A DNA stretch of 64,000 nt from MED-G105 sp965263305 (GCA_965263305.1 OZ253666.1:3534001-3598000), one strand, 5' to 3'. Numbered from the stretch's first letter, positions 1-9,654 are shown. Program-made: numbers and translations. Notes: generated by a model from the sequence alone, not told the origin.

Positions 1-681
1 CGCGAACCCTCCCGACGACATTATAGAAAGCGCCGCAACTCCTGCATCAAAGAGAGGCGTTGCAACGGCGGCCAGGGCAAGAAAACAGAGAACTGTCGCC
101 CCGGCATAGATGAAAAAGAAGCTGTTCACCGCATTTGAAACGGCGCGCAAATCTGACTGGCGCTCACCACGGTTAAAGGGCGGCAACAAAGTATCGATGC
201 CAATAAACATCGGTCTGATGAAAATCGCGGCGGCAATCGACATAGAGGCGAGGCCGCCAATCCACTGCAGCAACGCGCGCCATACTATGCCAGCGGGATC
301 CGCCCGCGCTTGCGTTTCTGAAAGCCAGGCACCCGTCGTCGTCAGGGCCGACACGGCCTCAAAGTAAGCGTCTAGCAACGGCGCACCCTGCAGAACGAAC
401 GGTATCGCCGCAAAGAACGGCGCCATGATCCACCACAAAAGAACAACAAGAATGGCGCTTCGAATATCGCTCGCACGACGCTCGCCGAGGGATAACACGA
501 CAAAGCCGCCGCCGAACCCGAGCGTCATGATCATGGCGAGCACCCAAGATCCCGCTTGGCGCCAGGCATCCTGAGTTGCACCATCGCTGCTCCAAAAGGC
601 CGCGACCATCGGGACGACCATGGCTACGCCAAGGACCAAGATTGATAACCCTAGCGCGCGAAAGATTACGGCGACGCCCAT
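1..681 (-). CDS. trkH: TrkH potassium uptake transmembrane subunit (3' part cut by window edge)
   Basis: Probable K+-translocating membrane subunit of the Trk system, working with the cytoplasmic TrkA encoded directly upstream on the same strand. Translating from the ATG at 681 gives an open frame to base 1 (227 codons). It has an N-terminal hydrophobic segment, a first pore-loop-like stretch (FEAVSALTTTGA), the WIGG segment that follows it in TrkH, and near the edge a second filter-like stretch (MSSGGF). The start lies 21 bases after the trkA stop, so the two are probably cotranscribed. The C-terminal half lies outside the window. Confidence 0.85.
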   Translation of the reverse strand, partial: MGVAVIFRALGLSILVLGVAMVVPMVAAFWSSDGATQDAWRQAGSWVLAMIMTLGFGGGFVVLSLGERRASDIRSAILVVLLWWIMAPFFAAIPFVLQGAPLLDAYFEAVSALTTTGAWLSETQARADPAGIVWRALLQWIGGLASMSIAAAIFIRPMFIGIDTLLPPFNRGERQSDLRAVSNAVNSFFFIYAGATVLCFLALAAVATPLFDAGVAALSIMSSGGFA

Positions 682-702
682 TAAAATTCCAATATCCAAA
701 TC

Positions 703-2076
703 TTAAAAGTAATCAATACTGACACGGAACATCTGTTCTACATCACGAACATTCTCACGCATCGCGATCAAGACAACGCGATCACCAGCATCCACCACCG
801 TTTCTCGAGACGGCATGGTGACCACCCCATCGCGGTAGACGGCGCCAATCATCACACCTTCCGGCAGGGCCGCTTCTGAAAGGGGCTTGCCCACTAGCGG
901 CGATGTCTCAAGGGCGATCGCGTCGATCAGCTCCGCCTCCCCATTGGGCAGGGAGAAAACGCCCTTTATTCGGCCGCGACGAATGTGTTGAAGGATCGTG
1001 GAAATCGTTGTCGCCCGCGGATCGACATATCGATCGACCCCCACGGCCTCGCAAATCGATTCATACCCCTGCTCATTTATCAGCGAGAGCGCGCGCCTCG
1101 CCCCTTCTCTTTTAGCGACAACAGAAGCAAAAATATTGACCTGATCGTTATCGGTCACGGAAACGACCGTTTCGGCTTCTTCAACGCCAGCTTCGCGCAA
1201 CAAGGTGCGATCAAGACCATTGCCTTGCAATACAACCGTCCGCTCGAGTTCTTCGGCGATGTATTCAGCGCGTTGGCGATCATCCTCGATCATTCGGATT
1301 TTCATGGATCCGGCCTCTTCAAGGCCACGAGCGACATAAAGACCGATATTTCCGCCACCGACGATGATGATACGGCGCGCTGCTTTTTCTGCGTGCCCCA
1401 TAATTTCCAGAGCTCGCATCACATCATGGCGGTCCGCGATGAAATAGATATCATCGCCTGGAAGGATCTGATCGTCGGAGTGCGCTCGACGCAGCGCGCC
1501 ATTGCGCCTGATCGCGACGATCGTAATTTTTAAATCAGGGAAAAGCTCGCTGATTTGGCGCAACGGCGTATCGATAATGGCGCAGTCTTCTTTGATGCGC
1601 ACACCAACCGCCCACACTTTACCGTCGACAAAAGCCTTTGTTTCAAAAGCGCCAGGCGTCGCAAGGCGTTGAAGGATTGTCTCGCCAACCTCCCGTTCGG
1701 GCGAAATAATCACATCGATCGGGAGATGGTTTCGGCTGAATAGATCGGAGTACTTTGGATCGAGATAGCCAGAGGCGCGGATGCGCGCGACCTTTGTCGG
1801 CACCTTGAACAAGGTGTGGGCGATTTGACAGGCGATCATATTCACCTCGTCAGACCGCGTCACCCCGACGATCATGTCGGCTTCTCGGGCCCCGGCTTCG
1901 GCCAAAATATCAGGATAGGCGCCATTTCCGATCACGCCGCGAACATCAAGGCGCTCGGCGACAGACCGCACAAGCTCCTTGGATTGGTCAATGATCGTTA
2001 CATCATTCTTTTCGCCAGAAAGACGCCCGGCGATCCCGACGCCAACGCGCCCTGCGCCGCATACGATTACGCGCAT
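703..2076 (-). CDS. trkA: Trk system potassium uptake regulatory protein TrkA
   Basis: Cytoplasmic NAD(H)-binding gating subunit of the Trk potassium transporter. The 457-residue product has the usual duplicated RCK architecture: an N-terminal Rossmann motif GAGRVGVGIAG (about residues 7-17), a first TrkA-C domain (about 140-220), a second Rossmann motif VGGGNIGLYVARG (about 240-252) and a second TrkA-C domain to the end. Length matches the family. It lies between ntrX and trkH on the same strand, the arrangement found in many alphaproteobacterial ntrYX loci, which links nitrogen/redox sensing and K+ uptake genes in one transcription unit. Confidence 0.95.
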   Translation of the reverse strand: MRVIVCGAGRVGVGIAGRLSGEKNDVTIIDQSKELVRSVAERLDVRGVIGNGAYPDILAEAGAREADMIVGVTRSDEVNMIACQIAHTLFKVPTKVARIRASGYLDPKYSDLFSRNHLPIDVIISPEREVGETILQRLATPGAFETKAFVDGKVWAVGVRIKEDCAIIDTPLRQISELFPDLKITIVAIRRNGALRRAHSDDQILPGDDIYFIADRHDVMRALEIMGHAEKAARRIIIVGGGNIGLYVARGLEEAGSMKIRMIEDDRQRAEYIAEELERTVVLQGNGLDRTLLREAGVEEAETVVSVTDNDQVNIFASVVAKREGARRALSLINEQGYESICEAVGVDRYVDPRATTISTILQHIRRGRIKGVFSLPNGEAELIDAIALETSPLVGKPLSEAALPEGVMIGAVYRDGVVTMPSRETVVDAGDRVVLIAMRENVRDVEQMFRVSIDYF

Positions 2077-2139
2077 ATGGACCTTTCTTTCATCGCTCTC
2101 ACGCCGCCAACGCTTCCTCGCGTTGAACTGCTTTATGCT

Positions 2140-3528
2140 CTAAGCACTTTCCGCCCGCGGCCCGCCGCTGACGCCAAGCGCTTTTAGTTTTCGATGCAGC
2201 GCTGATCGTTCCATACCGATAAACGCCGCTGTGCGTGAGATATTACCGCCGAAACGGTTAATTTGTGCGATAAGATATTCTCTTTCGAAGCGTTCACGGG
2301 CTTCTCGCAAGGGAAGCGCGATAATTTGCTCCAACCCTTCGCCAGCCGGAATCGTTAACCCCGCGTCAATAACTTCTGATGGCAGGTGTTCGCAGGCGAT
2401 TTCCACGTCAACGTCGCGCCCCATCATGATAAGCGTGCGCTCAATCACGTTCCGCAACTGTCTTACATTGCCGGGCCAATGATAGGCTTGCAGCGCCGCC
2501 AGGGCTTCTGGCGAGAGGGAACGCTTGGGCAACCCAAGCGAGCGGGAAAGACGGTCAATGAAAAAAGCCGTTAAAGCGGGCACATCCTCCCGTCGCTCTG
2601 ACAGGGATGGCGCTTGAATCGGCACTACATTCAGCCGGTGATAAAGATCTTCCCGAAAACGCCCAGCCGCCGCATCGGCCAACAAATCTCTAGATGTCGT
2701 GGAGACGATACGGACATCCACCGAAACGGGCGCATCGCCATTGACCCGGCGAAACCGCTGATCGACGAGAACCCGCAGGATTTTGCCTTGGGTTTCCATC
2801 GGCATATCGCCGATTTCATCAAACATCAGCGTACCACCATGGGCGCGCTCCATTAATCCCACGGATTTTGGACGTCCAGCGTCACCTTCGACGCCAAACA
2901 ATTCCTCTTCCATACGCTCTGGCGCGATAGAGGCGGCGCTGGCGACGATAAAGGGTTGTTTTGTGCGACTAGACTTTGAATGCAACAAGCGGGCGATCGT
3001 TTCACGGCCGGAGCCTGGAGCGCCGGTGATTAAGACCCGTGAGCGGGCGTCCGCGACCTTATCAATAGCGCCACGTAGCGCGTTGATGGTCGTCGACCCG
3101 CCGATTAGGCCCCAATCCGGGGAACGGTGGCGCAATTCGGTATTCTCTCGGCGCAACCGCGCCGCCTCCAACGCGCGGTTAACCGCTAGGATCAGGCGGT
3201 CCGCATTAAAGGGCTTTTCAACAAAGTCGTATGCGCCCTTTTTGATCGCTGCGACCGCCGTCTCAATCGTCCCGTGTCCGGAGATAATAATGACCGGCAG
3301 ATCAGGATGCGCCTTTTTCAATTCATCAAGGATCTCAATCCCATCCATCGCAGAGCCTTGCAGCCATACATCTAAGATGATGAGCCCAGGCAACCGATCT
3401 TTGAGCGCGGCAAAAACATCATCGGAATTTGCGGCGGCGCGCGGGTCAAACCCTTCATCTTCAAGGATGCCGGACACCAGCTCCCTGATATCCGCCTCAT
3501 CATCCACGACCAACACGTCAATACTCAT
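2140..3528 (-). CDS. ntrX: NtrX-type response regulator with degenerate sigma-54 activator motifs
   Basis: Response regulator partner of NtrY. The receiver domain (1-120) has acidic residues at 10-11, phospho-acceptor D53 and K105. The AAA+ domain follows (about 140-370), then a Fis-type DNA-binding helix (about 420-455). The Walker A region reads GAPGSGRE (169-176), with Arg where Lys is expected. The segment after ELFG (210-213), which carries GAFTGA in sigma-54 activators, is replaced by an unrelated loop before the conserved GGTL. Walker B (FDEIGD) is intact. Loss of GAFTGA is known for alphaproteobacterial NtrX and suggests it does not open sigma-54 promoters. Gene order is ntrY-ntrX-trkA. 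Confidence 0.93.
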   Translation of the reverse strand: MSIDVLVVDDEADIRELVSGILEDEGFDPRAAANSDDVFAALKDRLPGLIILDVWLQGSAMDGIEILDELKKAHPDLPVIIISGHGTIETAVAAIKKGAYDFVEKPFNADRLILAVNRALEAARLRRENTELRHRSPDWGLIGGSTTINALRGAIDKVADARSRVLITGAPGSGRETIARLLHSKSSRTKQPFIVASAASIAPERMEEELFGVEGDAGRPKSVGLMERAHGGTLMFDEIGDMPMETQGKILRVLVDQRFRRVNGDAPVSVDVRIVSTTSRDLLADAAAGRFREDLYHRLNVVPIQAPSLSERREDVPALTAFFIDRLSRSLGLPKRSLSPEALAALQAYHWPGNVRQLRNVIERTLIMMGRDVDVEIACEHLPSEVIDAGLTIPAGEGLEQIIALPLREARERFEREYLIAQINRFGGNISRTAAFIGMERSALHRKLKALGVSGGPRAESA

Positions 3529-3584
3529 CTAACTTCGCCTTTCTTACCGCCCCCCGGTTATCCTGAAAAACTCTCGCAAATGTC

Positions 3585-6005
3585 CTATTCCGCCGCTACT
3601 GATTTCGCGTTTGGCGCTTCATCAGTAAGCGTTGCAGTTTCCCGATCGCCTGTATTTTCACGATCTTCGTTTGATGGGACGTCCGCCTTTGGCAGCATTA
3701 TCCGCACGCAAGCGCCGCTCGGGCCGAGCGCCTGCTCATCGTGAAAATCAAGGACGCCCTCATGCTCTTCGATCACTTTCTTAACGATAGCGAGGCCCAG
3801 TCCCGTCCCCTTTGACCGGGTCGTCATATAGGGTTCCGTCAAACGATGACGTTCTGCTTTCGGCAATCCAAGACCGTTGTCGCGAACATGAACGTCGATC
3901 ATGTCACCGGTTTCGGTTGTCGCCGTCACAATCGTCACATCCACCCGTCCCTTGGGTTCCGGGCGATCGACAACCCGAGCGTCTACGGATTCGCATGCGT
4001 TTTTCAGCACGTTGCCCAGCGCCTGCACAATGAGACGTCCGTCACAGCGCACCGGCGCCGTCGGCAACTCGGTCTTTAACTCAAATTCGATTTCCGGAAA
4101 GGCGACCCTTTGGGTGAAAAGCGCGGATTTGATCAGCTCGACCAAATCCTCCTCCCCGATGACGGGTTTGGGCATGCGCGCAAAGGACGAAAACTCGTCA
4201 ACCATGCGTCCGATGTCATTGACATGCCGGATAATGGTCTCGGTGCATTTATCGAAAACCTCCGGAGACGTTGTAACTTCATGCTGATATTTGCGCCGCA
4301 ATCGCTCGGCGGAGAGCTGAATTGGGGTTAACGGGTTTTTGATTTCATGGGCGATCCGCCGGGCGACATCGCCCCATGCCGCAGACCGCTGGGCGCCGAT
4401 CAACTCCGTCATATCGTCGAAGGTAACAACGAAATTCGGCCCCCCTTCACTGTCATCGCGTACAATGCGAATATTGATCGTCCGGGGGCGGCCCGTGCGT
4501 TCCAATTCGATTTGGCCCGATACTTCCGTGTTGAGAGACAATTGCGCTTCTTCGAACAAGGGACCCATTTCCGGAATATGCTCCGGCAGCGGCGCCCCCA
4601 CCATGCGGTGGGCTTCGATCTTTAACAGTTCTTCCGCTGATCGGTTGGCGATCGTAATGCGCCCTTCGCCCGAGACCCCAATCACACCGGCAGGCACACC
4701 GGCGAGGACGGCTTCGGTAAAACGCCGACGATGGTCAAAACGGCGGTTTGTCTCAATGAGATCCGCCCGCTGGGAGCCCAACTGCGTCGTCATCCGGTTC
4801 ATGGAATGCGCCAGAACGCCAAGCTCGCCATCACGTTTATCGACCTTGACTCGCGCCGTCAGATCACCGCTGGAAACCTGCTCCGCCATGGTGACCAACC
4901 CGCCGATAGGTTTCACGATCCGCGTCGCCGCCTGAAGCGCCGCCCAAATCGCCCCCAGAACAATGATCAGGGCCATGATGATATAACCGGCTAGAAAGAC
5001 CCGCTCTAGATGCGAGCGCTGACCTTTGACAATTAACCAGTCATCACGGTTCGCGCCGACGCCTTTTAACGATGTCGACACCGCTGTCGGGATCGGTCGG
5101 AACACAATGATATAGCCGCCATCCAAAACCTCGGTTTTTAAGACAGTCCGGAACATATCGAGATCAACGGCTGAGTTAACGCCAAAGCGGCCCCAATCCC
5201 GTTTAGGCCTTCCGCTTTCGGCTGCGACGTCGATACTGTCAAAAACGCTCTTCGTCGGCAGCGCGTAGGCGGCGTCAATTAGTTGCACGCTGGATAAAAT
5301 TTCTCGCTCAGCATTTAGAATAAAGATCGCCGCAAATTTTCGCGCCGAGGCCTGATCGCTTAACGTTACGCGATACAAAATCGGTGATGTCCCAGGGGTT
5401 AGCCCGAAACTCTTATTCCGCGCCAGATCCCCTTCTAGGAGTTCGAGATTGGCGTAATCGTCACCGGCTTCTGCTTCGATATAGCTGTTGGCGAAAGCGC
5501 GCGATGTCTCGAAATAGTTTTCAATCCGATCACTGAAGACGTCATCGAGGCTGGAGCGCAAAATCGTGAAGGCGAACACAAAGGCGATTAGCGCCGGCGC
5601 GGCGGCCACTACAAGAAATGCACCGACAAGACGCAAATGGGTGCGCGAGCCCGCAAGCCGGTTTCGCCGGTTGGAAATGACATGCCAAAGCCGGGCGCCG
5701 ATTAGCATGGCGAGCCCCGCCGCGATGACAACATTCCCCACGACTAAGGCAGAGATAACCCCCCGATCGACCCATGCCCAAGCCGGCGACAACATGAACC
5801 AGGTGCTCAGAAAGGCGATCAAGGCAGCGCAAACGATGCCGAGGGCGGGCGCCAGACTGGCAAAGGATCGCGGCGACGAATACGCTTCTCGGAGATCATA
5901 GCCGTCTTGGGCGCTGTAAATGTCGCCGTTTTCAGGATCATTATCGTGGTTGTCGCGGCGACCAATCATTGCCCGACCCGTTTTTTGGCCCGTTTTTCGG
6001 CCCAT
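3585..6005 (-). CDS. ntrY: NtrY sensor histidine kinase
   Basis: Membrane sensor kinase that phosphorylates NtrX. The 806-residue product starts with several hydrophobic segments (about 50-160), then a long extracytoplasmic region, another membrane segment near 330-355, a HAMP domain (about 360-410), a PAS domain (about 430-520), a HisKA region with the HEIKNPLTPIQLSAERLRRK motif (His near 548), and an HATPase domain with N box (NVLKNACES) and G boxes (DNGLGLP, GTGLGLAIVKK). Another possible Met lies 12 codons downstream. It is 56 bases upstream of ntrX. The ntrBC genes that commonly precede ntrYX are absent here. Confidence 0.93.
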   Translation of the reverse strand: MGRKTGQKTGRAMIGRRDNHDNDPENGDIYSAQDGYDLREAYSSPRSFASLAPALGIVCAALIAFLSTWFMLSPAWAWVDRGVISALVVGNVVIAAGLAMLIGARLWHVISNRRNRLAGSRTHLRLVGAFLVVAAAPALIAFVFAFTILRSSLDDVFSDRIENYFETSRAFANSYIEAEAGDDYANLELLEGDLARNKSFGLTPGTSPILYRVTLSDQASARKFAAIFILNAEREILSSVQLIDAAYALPTKSVFDSIDVAAESGRPKRDWGRFGVNSAVDLDMFRTVLKTEVLDGGYIIVFRPIPTAVSTSLKGVGANRDDWLIVKGQRSHLERVFLAGYIIMALIIVLGAIWAALQAATRIVKPIGGLVTMAEQVSSGDLTARVKVDKRDGELGVLAHSMNRMTTQLGSQRADLIETNRRFDHRRRFTEAVLAGVPAGVIGVSGEGRITIANRSAEELLKIEAHRMVGAPLPEHIPEMGPLFEEAQLSLNTEVSGQIELERTGRPRTINIRIVRDDSEGGPNFVVTFDDMTELIGAQRSAAWGDVARRIAHEIKNPLTPIQLSAERLRRKYQHEVTTSPEVFDKCTETIIRHVNDIGRMVDEFSSFARMPKPVIGEEDLVELIKSALFTQRVAFPEIEFELKTELPTAPVRCDGRLIVQALGNVLKNACESVDARVVDRPEPKGRVDVTIVTATTETGDMIDVHVRDNGLGLPKAERHRLTEPYMTTRSKGTGLGLAIVKKVIEEHEGVLDFHDEQALGPSGACVRIMLPKADVPSNEDRENTGDRETATLTDEAPNAKSVAAE

Positions 6006-6250
6006 TGCCCGACACGGTGTGGCCCGCGAGCCGACGAGGCGGCGTAACCTTCAATCTGCGTTTCGTCGGACGTCACAAGCGTTTCGCAGCCTCAAACGCG
6101 CCCTTTAACTGGCGCTGCCTAGTCACCCGCATTGCGTGATCTACGTCGCGGATTTCGTGATCCTGTAACAAATGTTGCACAAGTTCAACAGTTTTGTTGC
6201 ATAAATGGGACAGTTTTGGCGCCAGCGCCCCCGCTGACGCCCTTAAGAGC

Positions 6251-7267
6251 TTACGCCGCGTTCGACGGTGCAAATTCACCGCCAAGGGTGGTCAGCGCTT
6301 CTATCACGCCGTCAGAGTCCGGGATTTGGCAGAGCTGCGCCCGATAAGCCCGCCGATCGGCGTCTGGCCAATGGTCGAGCATGAGATCGATAAAAGCCGC
6401 TAAATGTTTTCGCGCCATGCGCACGCCAAGGCGCTCCCCATAATGATCAATCATCTCACGATAGTGACGGACCATCCCGGCAAGTTGCGCATTAACCAAT
6501 GGCGGCTGAACAACCCCGCCGTTCTTTAAGGCATCCGCTACAGCACCGCCCAACCAAGGCCTTCCAACAGCGGCCCGCCCAATCATCACCCCGTCTGCGC
6601 CCGATTGATTGAGCGCCGCGCGCGCGTCGTCGACGGTGGTGATATCGCCATTTACGATAACAGGCACCCTCACCGCTTCTTTGACCGGCGCCACGGCAGC
6701 CCAATTCGCCGAGCCCTTGTAGAAGTCATTACGCGTTCGGCCATGGACAGTGACCAATTGAACGCCTTCGTCTTCGGCGGCTTTGGCCAGAACCGGCGCA
6801 TTTAGCGAGCCCCAATCCCAACCAAGGCGCATTTTCAAGGTGACCGGTTTTGACGTTGCGGCAACGACGGCCTGAATGATCGCGACAGCGCGTTCAGGCT
6901 CTCGCATCAAGGCCGAGCCGCACAAGACGCCGGTCACCTGGCGCGAGGGGCAGCCCATATTGATATCGACAACATCAGCGCCAGCGGCCTCCGCCAATCT
7001 CGCGCCCTCGGCCATCCAATCCGGATCACTGCCCGCAAGCTGAATAACAAACGGCCGGCACGAAGGGTCTCCTTCTGCACGACGAACGACATCGGGGCGC
7101 TTTTTGACCAATTCAGCGCTCGCCACCATTTCGGAAACGACGAGCCCTGCGCCACCCCGTGCGGCAGCGCGGCGAAACGGCAAATCGCTGACGCCCGACA
7201 TCGGCGCGATCGCGACATTATTGCAAAGCTCAATGTCGCCAATTCGCAATGGTGTGTTCAAACCCAT
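6251..7267 (-). CDS. dusB: tRNA-dihydrouridine synthase DusB (NifR3)
   Basis: FMN enzyme that reduces specific uridines in the tRNA D-loop. The 338-residue protein has the N-terminal IAPMSGVSDLPFR motif (residues 20-32), the NMGCP motif with the presumed catalytic Cys106, then GSALMR, HGRTRNDFYKG around 190 and the phosphate-binding GADGVMIGRAA region. Length is normal for DusB. In many alphaproteobacteria dusB heads a dusB-ntrB-ntrC operon. Here the next gene on the strand is ntrY, 245 bases away. It is divergent from ispDF. Confidence 0.94.
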   Translation of the reverse strand: MGLNTPLRIGDIELCNNVAIAPMSGVSDLPFRRAAARGGAGLVVSEMVASAELVKKRPDVVRRAEGDPSCRPFVIQLAGSDPDWMAEGARLAEAAGADVVDINMGCPSRQVTGVLCGSALMREPERAVAIIQAVVAATSKPVTLKMRLGWDWGSLNAPVLAKAAEDEGVQLVTVHGRTRNDFYKGSANWAAVAPVKEAVRVPVIVNGDITTVDDARAALNQSGADGVMIGRAAVGRPWLGGAVADALKNGGVVQPPLVNAQLAGMVRHYREMIDHYGERLGVRMARKHLAAFIDLMLDHWPDADRRAYRAQLCQIPDSDGVIEALTTLGGEFAPSNAA

Positions 7268-7393
7268 GTCCCAAGCCTAACAAAGTCCCGGCGCTGAATC
7301 TATCATCGCCCTCTTCAGGCTTTGCGTTCCGTTCCAAGGACGAGTAGTCGAAGATGTTGTTTATATTTGTCTAATTTCAGGAGCCTGCGTTCC

Positions 7394-8656
7394 ATGGCGC
7401 ACCCTTCTCAAGATCTTCCAATTAGCGAGGCTGATGTCGGCGTTTTGATCGTGGCAGCGGGGCGCGGCGCCCGTGCTGGTGCTGGCGGGCCCAAACAATA
7501 TCGTCTTCTCGCGGGCGAAGCGGTATTGTCGCGTACGGCGAAGGCGTTTCTGAGCCACGAGGAGGTTGCGGCTGTCCGAGTCGTTATTCACAAAGACGAC
7601 CATGATTTATATCGCGAGGCGATGACGGCGCTTCTTGATCACCCTAAATTATTGGCACCCGTCGAAGGCGGCGCTGAACGCCAGGACTCAGTGCGTCTAG
7701 GCCTCGAGAGCCTCTGCGAGGCTGCTCCCCGGACCGTTCTGATCCATGACGCCGCAAGGCCATTTATTGACCACGAGGCTATCTCCCGGGTCATCGCGAG
7801 CCTCATCGATTGTGATGGCGCTATCGCCGCCCTACCGGTTTTCGACACGATTAAGCGGGCGAATGGCCATGATAACCCAAAAACCGAGCCGACAATCGAT
7901 ACGACCGTTCCGCGTGACAGTTTATGGCGCGCCCAAACCCCCCAAGGTTTCAGGTTCAACGCCATCCTTAGCGCCCATCGTCAGGCAGAGGGCCGCACCC
8001 TCACCGACGACGCCGCTGTCGCGGAGAATGCCGACCTAACGGTGCGCCTCGTCGCGGGGTCGCCCGACAACATGAAAATTACGCAAGCGGAGGATTTTGG
8101 TATGGCCGAAACCCTCCTTGGAAGGAAGAAAATGATGCCCTCAGATGCTGAGCCCCAGTCAATGGAATTTAGAACCGGCCACGGGTTTGACGTCCACGAA
8201 TTCGAAGAGGGGGATGCAGCGATCCTGTGCGGCGCATCAATCCCGCACACCCATAAACTGAAGGGCCATTCTGACGCCGACGCCGGCATGCATGCATTGA
8301 CGGACGCCATCCTTGGGGCCCTCGCCGCTGGCGACATCGGTGATCATTTCCCCCCAACAGACCCGCAGTGGAAGGGCGCGCCATCCCATATCTTCTTAGA
8401 AAAAGCCCGTGAACTTGTTGTCGAGGCTGGCGGGGCGATTACCCATTGCGATGTCACAATGATCTGTGAAGCGCCCAAGATTAAACCCCACCGCATGGCG
8501 ATGAGGGAAGCACTCGCCAACATTCTTCAAATGCCGATTGCCCGCATTTCTGTCAAAGCAACGACAACGGAGAAGCTCGGCTTTACCGGTCGCAGCGAAG
8601 GCTTGGCCGCCCTTGCAACGGCTACCGTTCGCCTCCCGATGACCCATGATGATTAA
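7394..8656 (+). CDS. ispDF: Bifunctional IspD/IspF enzyme of the MEP isoprenoid pathway
   Basis: Fused 2-C-methyl-D-erythritol 4-phosphate cytidylyltransferase (IspD, about residues 10-235) and 2-C-methyl-D-erythritol 2,4-cyclodiphosphate synthase (IspF, about 260-420). IspD shows the nucleotide-binding VAAGRGARAGAGGPKQY stretch and HDAARPF. IspF shows the metal ligands in GFDVH and the GHSDAD.GMHALTDA.LGA signature, plus a TTEKLGFTGR C-terminal motif. An in-frame ATG exists at 7322, but the Met at 7394 directly precedes the IspD fold and gives a family-like 420 residues. The fusion is common in alphaproteobacteria. It is followed by the cinA-type gene on the same strand. Confidence 0.95.
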   Translation: MAHPSQDLPISEADVGVLIVAAGRGARAGAGGPKQYRLLAGEAVLSRTAKAFLSHEEVAAVRVVIHKDDHDLYREAMTALLDHPKLLAPVEGGAERQDSVRLGLESLCEAAPRTVLIHDAARPFIDHEAISRVIASLIDCDGAIAALPVFDTIKRANGHDNPKTEPTIDTTVPRDSLWRAQTPQGFRFNAILSAHRQAEGRTLTDDAAVAENADLTVRLVAGSPDNMKITQAEDFGMAETLLGRKKMMPSDAEPQSMEFRTGHGFDVHEFEEGDAAILCGASIPHTHKLKGHSDADAGMHALTDAILGALAAGDIGDHFPPTDPQWKGAPSHIFLEKARELVVEAGGAITHCDVTMICEAPKIKPHRMAMREALANILQMPIARISVKATTTEKLGFTGRSEGLAALATATVRLPMTHDD

Positions 8657-8685
8657 TCGGAAATCTTCCTCAACGAATTGGGCCC

Positions 8686-9186
8686 ATGCAAAACAATCGC
8701 ATTAGACATCTCGCCCAAGCGGTGATTGAAACGGCCGCCGCGAACAACGTCATGGTGGCCACAGCCGAATCCTGTACGGGCGGCCTCATCGCGGCGGCGC
8801 TCACAGACGTGCCCGGCTCCTCCACCGTTGTCGATCGTGGGTTCGTCACCTACTCCAACGAGGCAAAGCAAGAGATGTTGGACGTTCCAACGGCCCTCAT
8901 CACCCGCCACGGCGCGGTGAGCGGCCCCGTGGCCCAAGCGATGGCTGTTGGCGCTCTAGAAAAATCGCGAGCCCAATTTGCGATATCCGTCACTGGGATC
9001 GCCGGCCCTGATGGAGGCACGCCGGAAAAACCGGTCGGGCTCGTGTGGTTTACCCTCGTAGGCCCGAACGGCCTTAACCGCGTCGATCATAGGATATTCC
9101 CGAAAGGCTCACGTGATCTTATTCGAGCCCATACGGTTGAAACGGCGCTGTCGATGCTTCTTGGCGGGTTACGGATGCCTGTTTAA
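8686..9186 (+). CDS. pncC: Nicotinamide-nucleotide amidase (CinA C-terminal domain, PncC)
   Basis: Stand-alone CinA C-terminal domain enzyme, expected to deamidate NMN to nicotinic acid mononucleotide in pyridine nucleotide salvage. The 166-residue product has the family motifs TAESCTGG (about residues 25-32), a VVDRGFVTYSNEAK region, and TGIAGPDGGTPEKPVGLVW (about 103-121). It starts 30 bases after ispDF on the same strand and ends 21 bases before a convergent START-domain gene. The size is that of the short PncC form; the N-terminal CinA domain is absent. Confidence 0.93.
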   Translation: MQNNRIRHLAQAVIETAAANNVMVATAESCTGGLIAAALTDVPGSSTVVDRGFVTYSNEAKQEMLDVPTALITRHGAVSGPVAQAMAVGALEKSRAQFAISVTGIAGPDGGTPEKPVGLVWFTLVGPNGLNRVDHRIFPKGSRDLIRAHTVETALSMLLGGLRMPV

Positions 9187-9207
9187 CCCTCTGCAATCGG
9201 CGCTATT

Positions 9208-9654
9208 TTATCCGTAAACGTCGTTTGCGCGCGCGATAAAGGCATCCATCATCTTTACAAACGTCCGTTCTAAAACATCGCTGGCAACCGTATGGAGCAA
9301 AATACTGCGAAACTCGAAATCGATCTCAAAATCTATACGGCAACAATCTTCGCCTAGGGGTTCAAACCGCCAGGCATTGCGCAAATGCCGAAACGGCCCA
9401 TCGATATATTCCGCATAAATTGCGTATTGATCGCGATCAAATGTCACCTTGCTGCGGAACTTTTCCCGAAACACCTTGTAGGCTACCGCCATATCCGCCA
9501 CTAGCCCACCGGTCTTGGTGTCTCCATCGCGCGATACCACGCGCAGGGCCACGCAGTAGGGCACGAACGCAGGATAGCGTTCCACATCAGCGACGAGGTC
9601 ATACATCTGTTCGGCGCTATAAGGCGCTTCTGCTTGTTCGCGGCGTTTCGTCAT
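9208..9654 (-). CDS. RatA/COQ10-family START-like protein
   Basis: 148-residue polyketide cyclase/START-fold protein of the COQ10/RatA family. The opening stretch with YSAEQMYDLVADVERYPAFVPYC and a central RSKVTFD element match the family, which binds hydrophobic ligands such as ubiquinone. In E. coli RatA was described as a ribosome-association toxin. In alphaproteobacteria this gene usually sits beside lipA and cinA, as it does here, which favours a coenzyme-Q or lipid-handling role over a toxin. It lies downstream of the GST and lipA genes on the same strand, 11 bases after the GST stop. Confidence 0.85.
   Translation of the reverse strand: MTKRREQAEAPYSAEQMYDLVADVERYPAFVPYCVALRVVSRDGDTKTGGLVADMAVAYKVFREKFRSKVTFDRDQYAIYAEYIDGPFRHLRNAWRFEPLGEDCCRIDFEIDFEFRSILLHTVASDVLERTFVKMMDAFIARANDVYG

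Noticed and set aside
985..1533. A 182-codon plus-strand frame inside trkA.
   Set aside because: Shadow of trkA; TrkA on the other strand is unambiguous.
6073..6285. A 70-codon minus-strand frame between dusB and ntrY, considered as an ntrB remnant.
   Set aside because: It overlaps the dusB 3' end, has no histidine-kinase motif and is biased in composition; treated as a chance frame.
9208..9654. Calling the START-domain protein a RatA toxin of a toxin-antitoxin pair.
   Set aside because: No RatB-like partner is adjacent, and the lipA/cinA neighbourhood points to the COQ10-like role.
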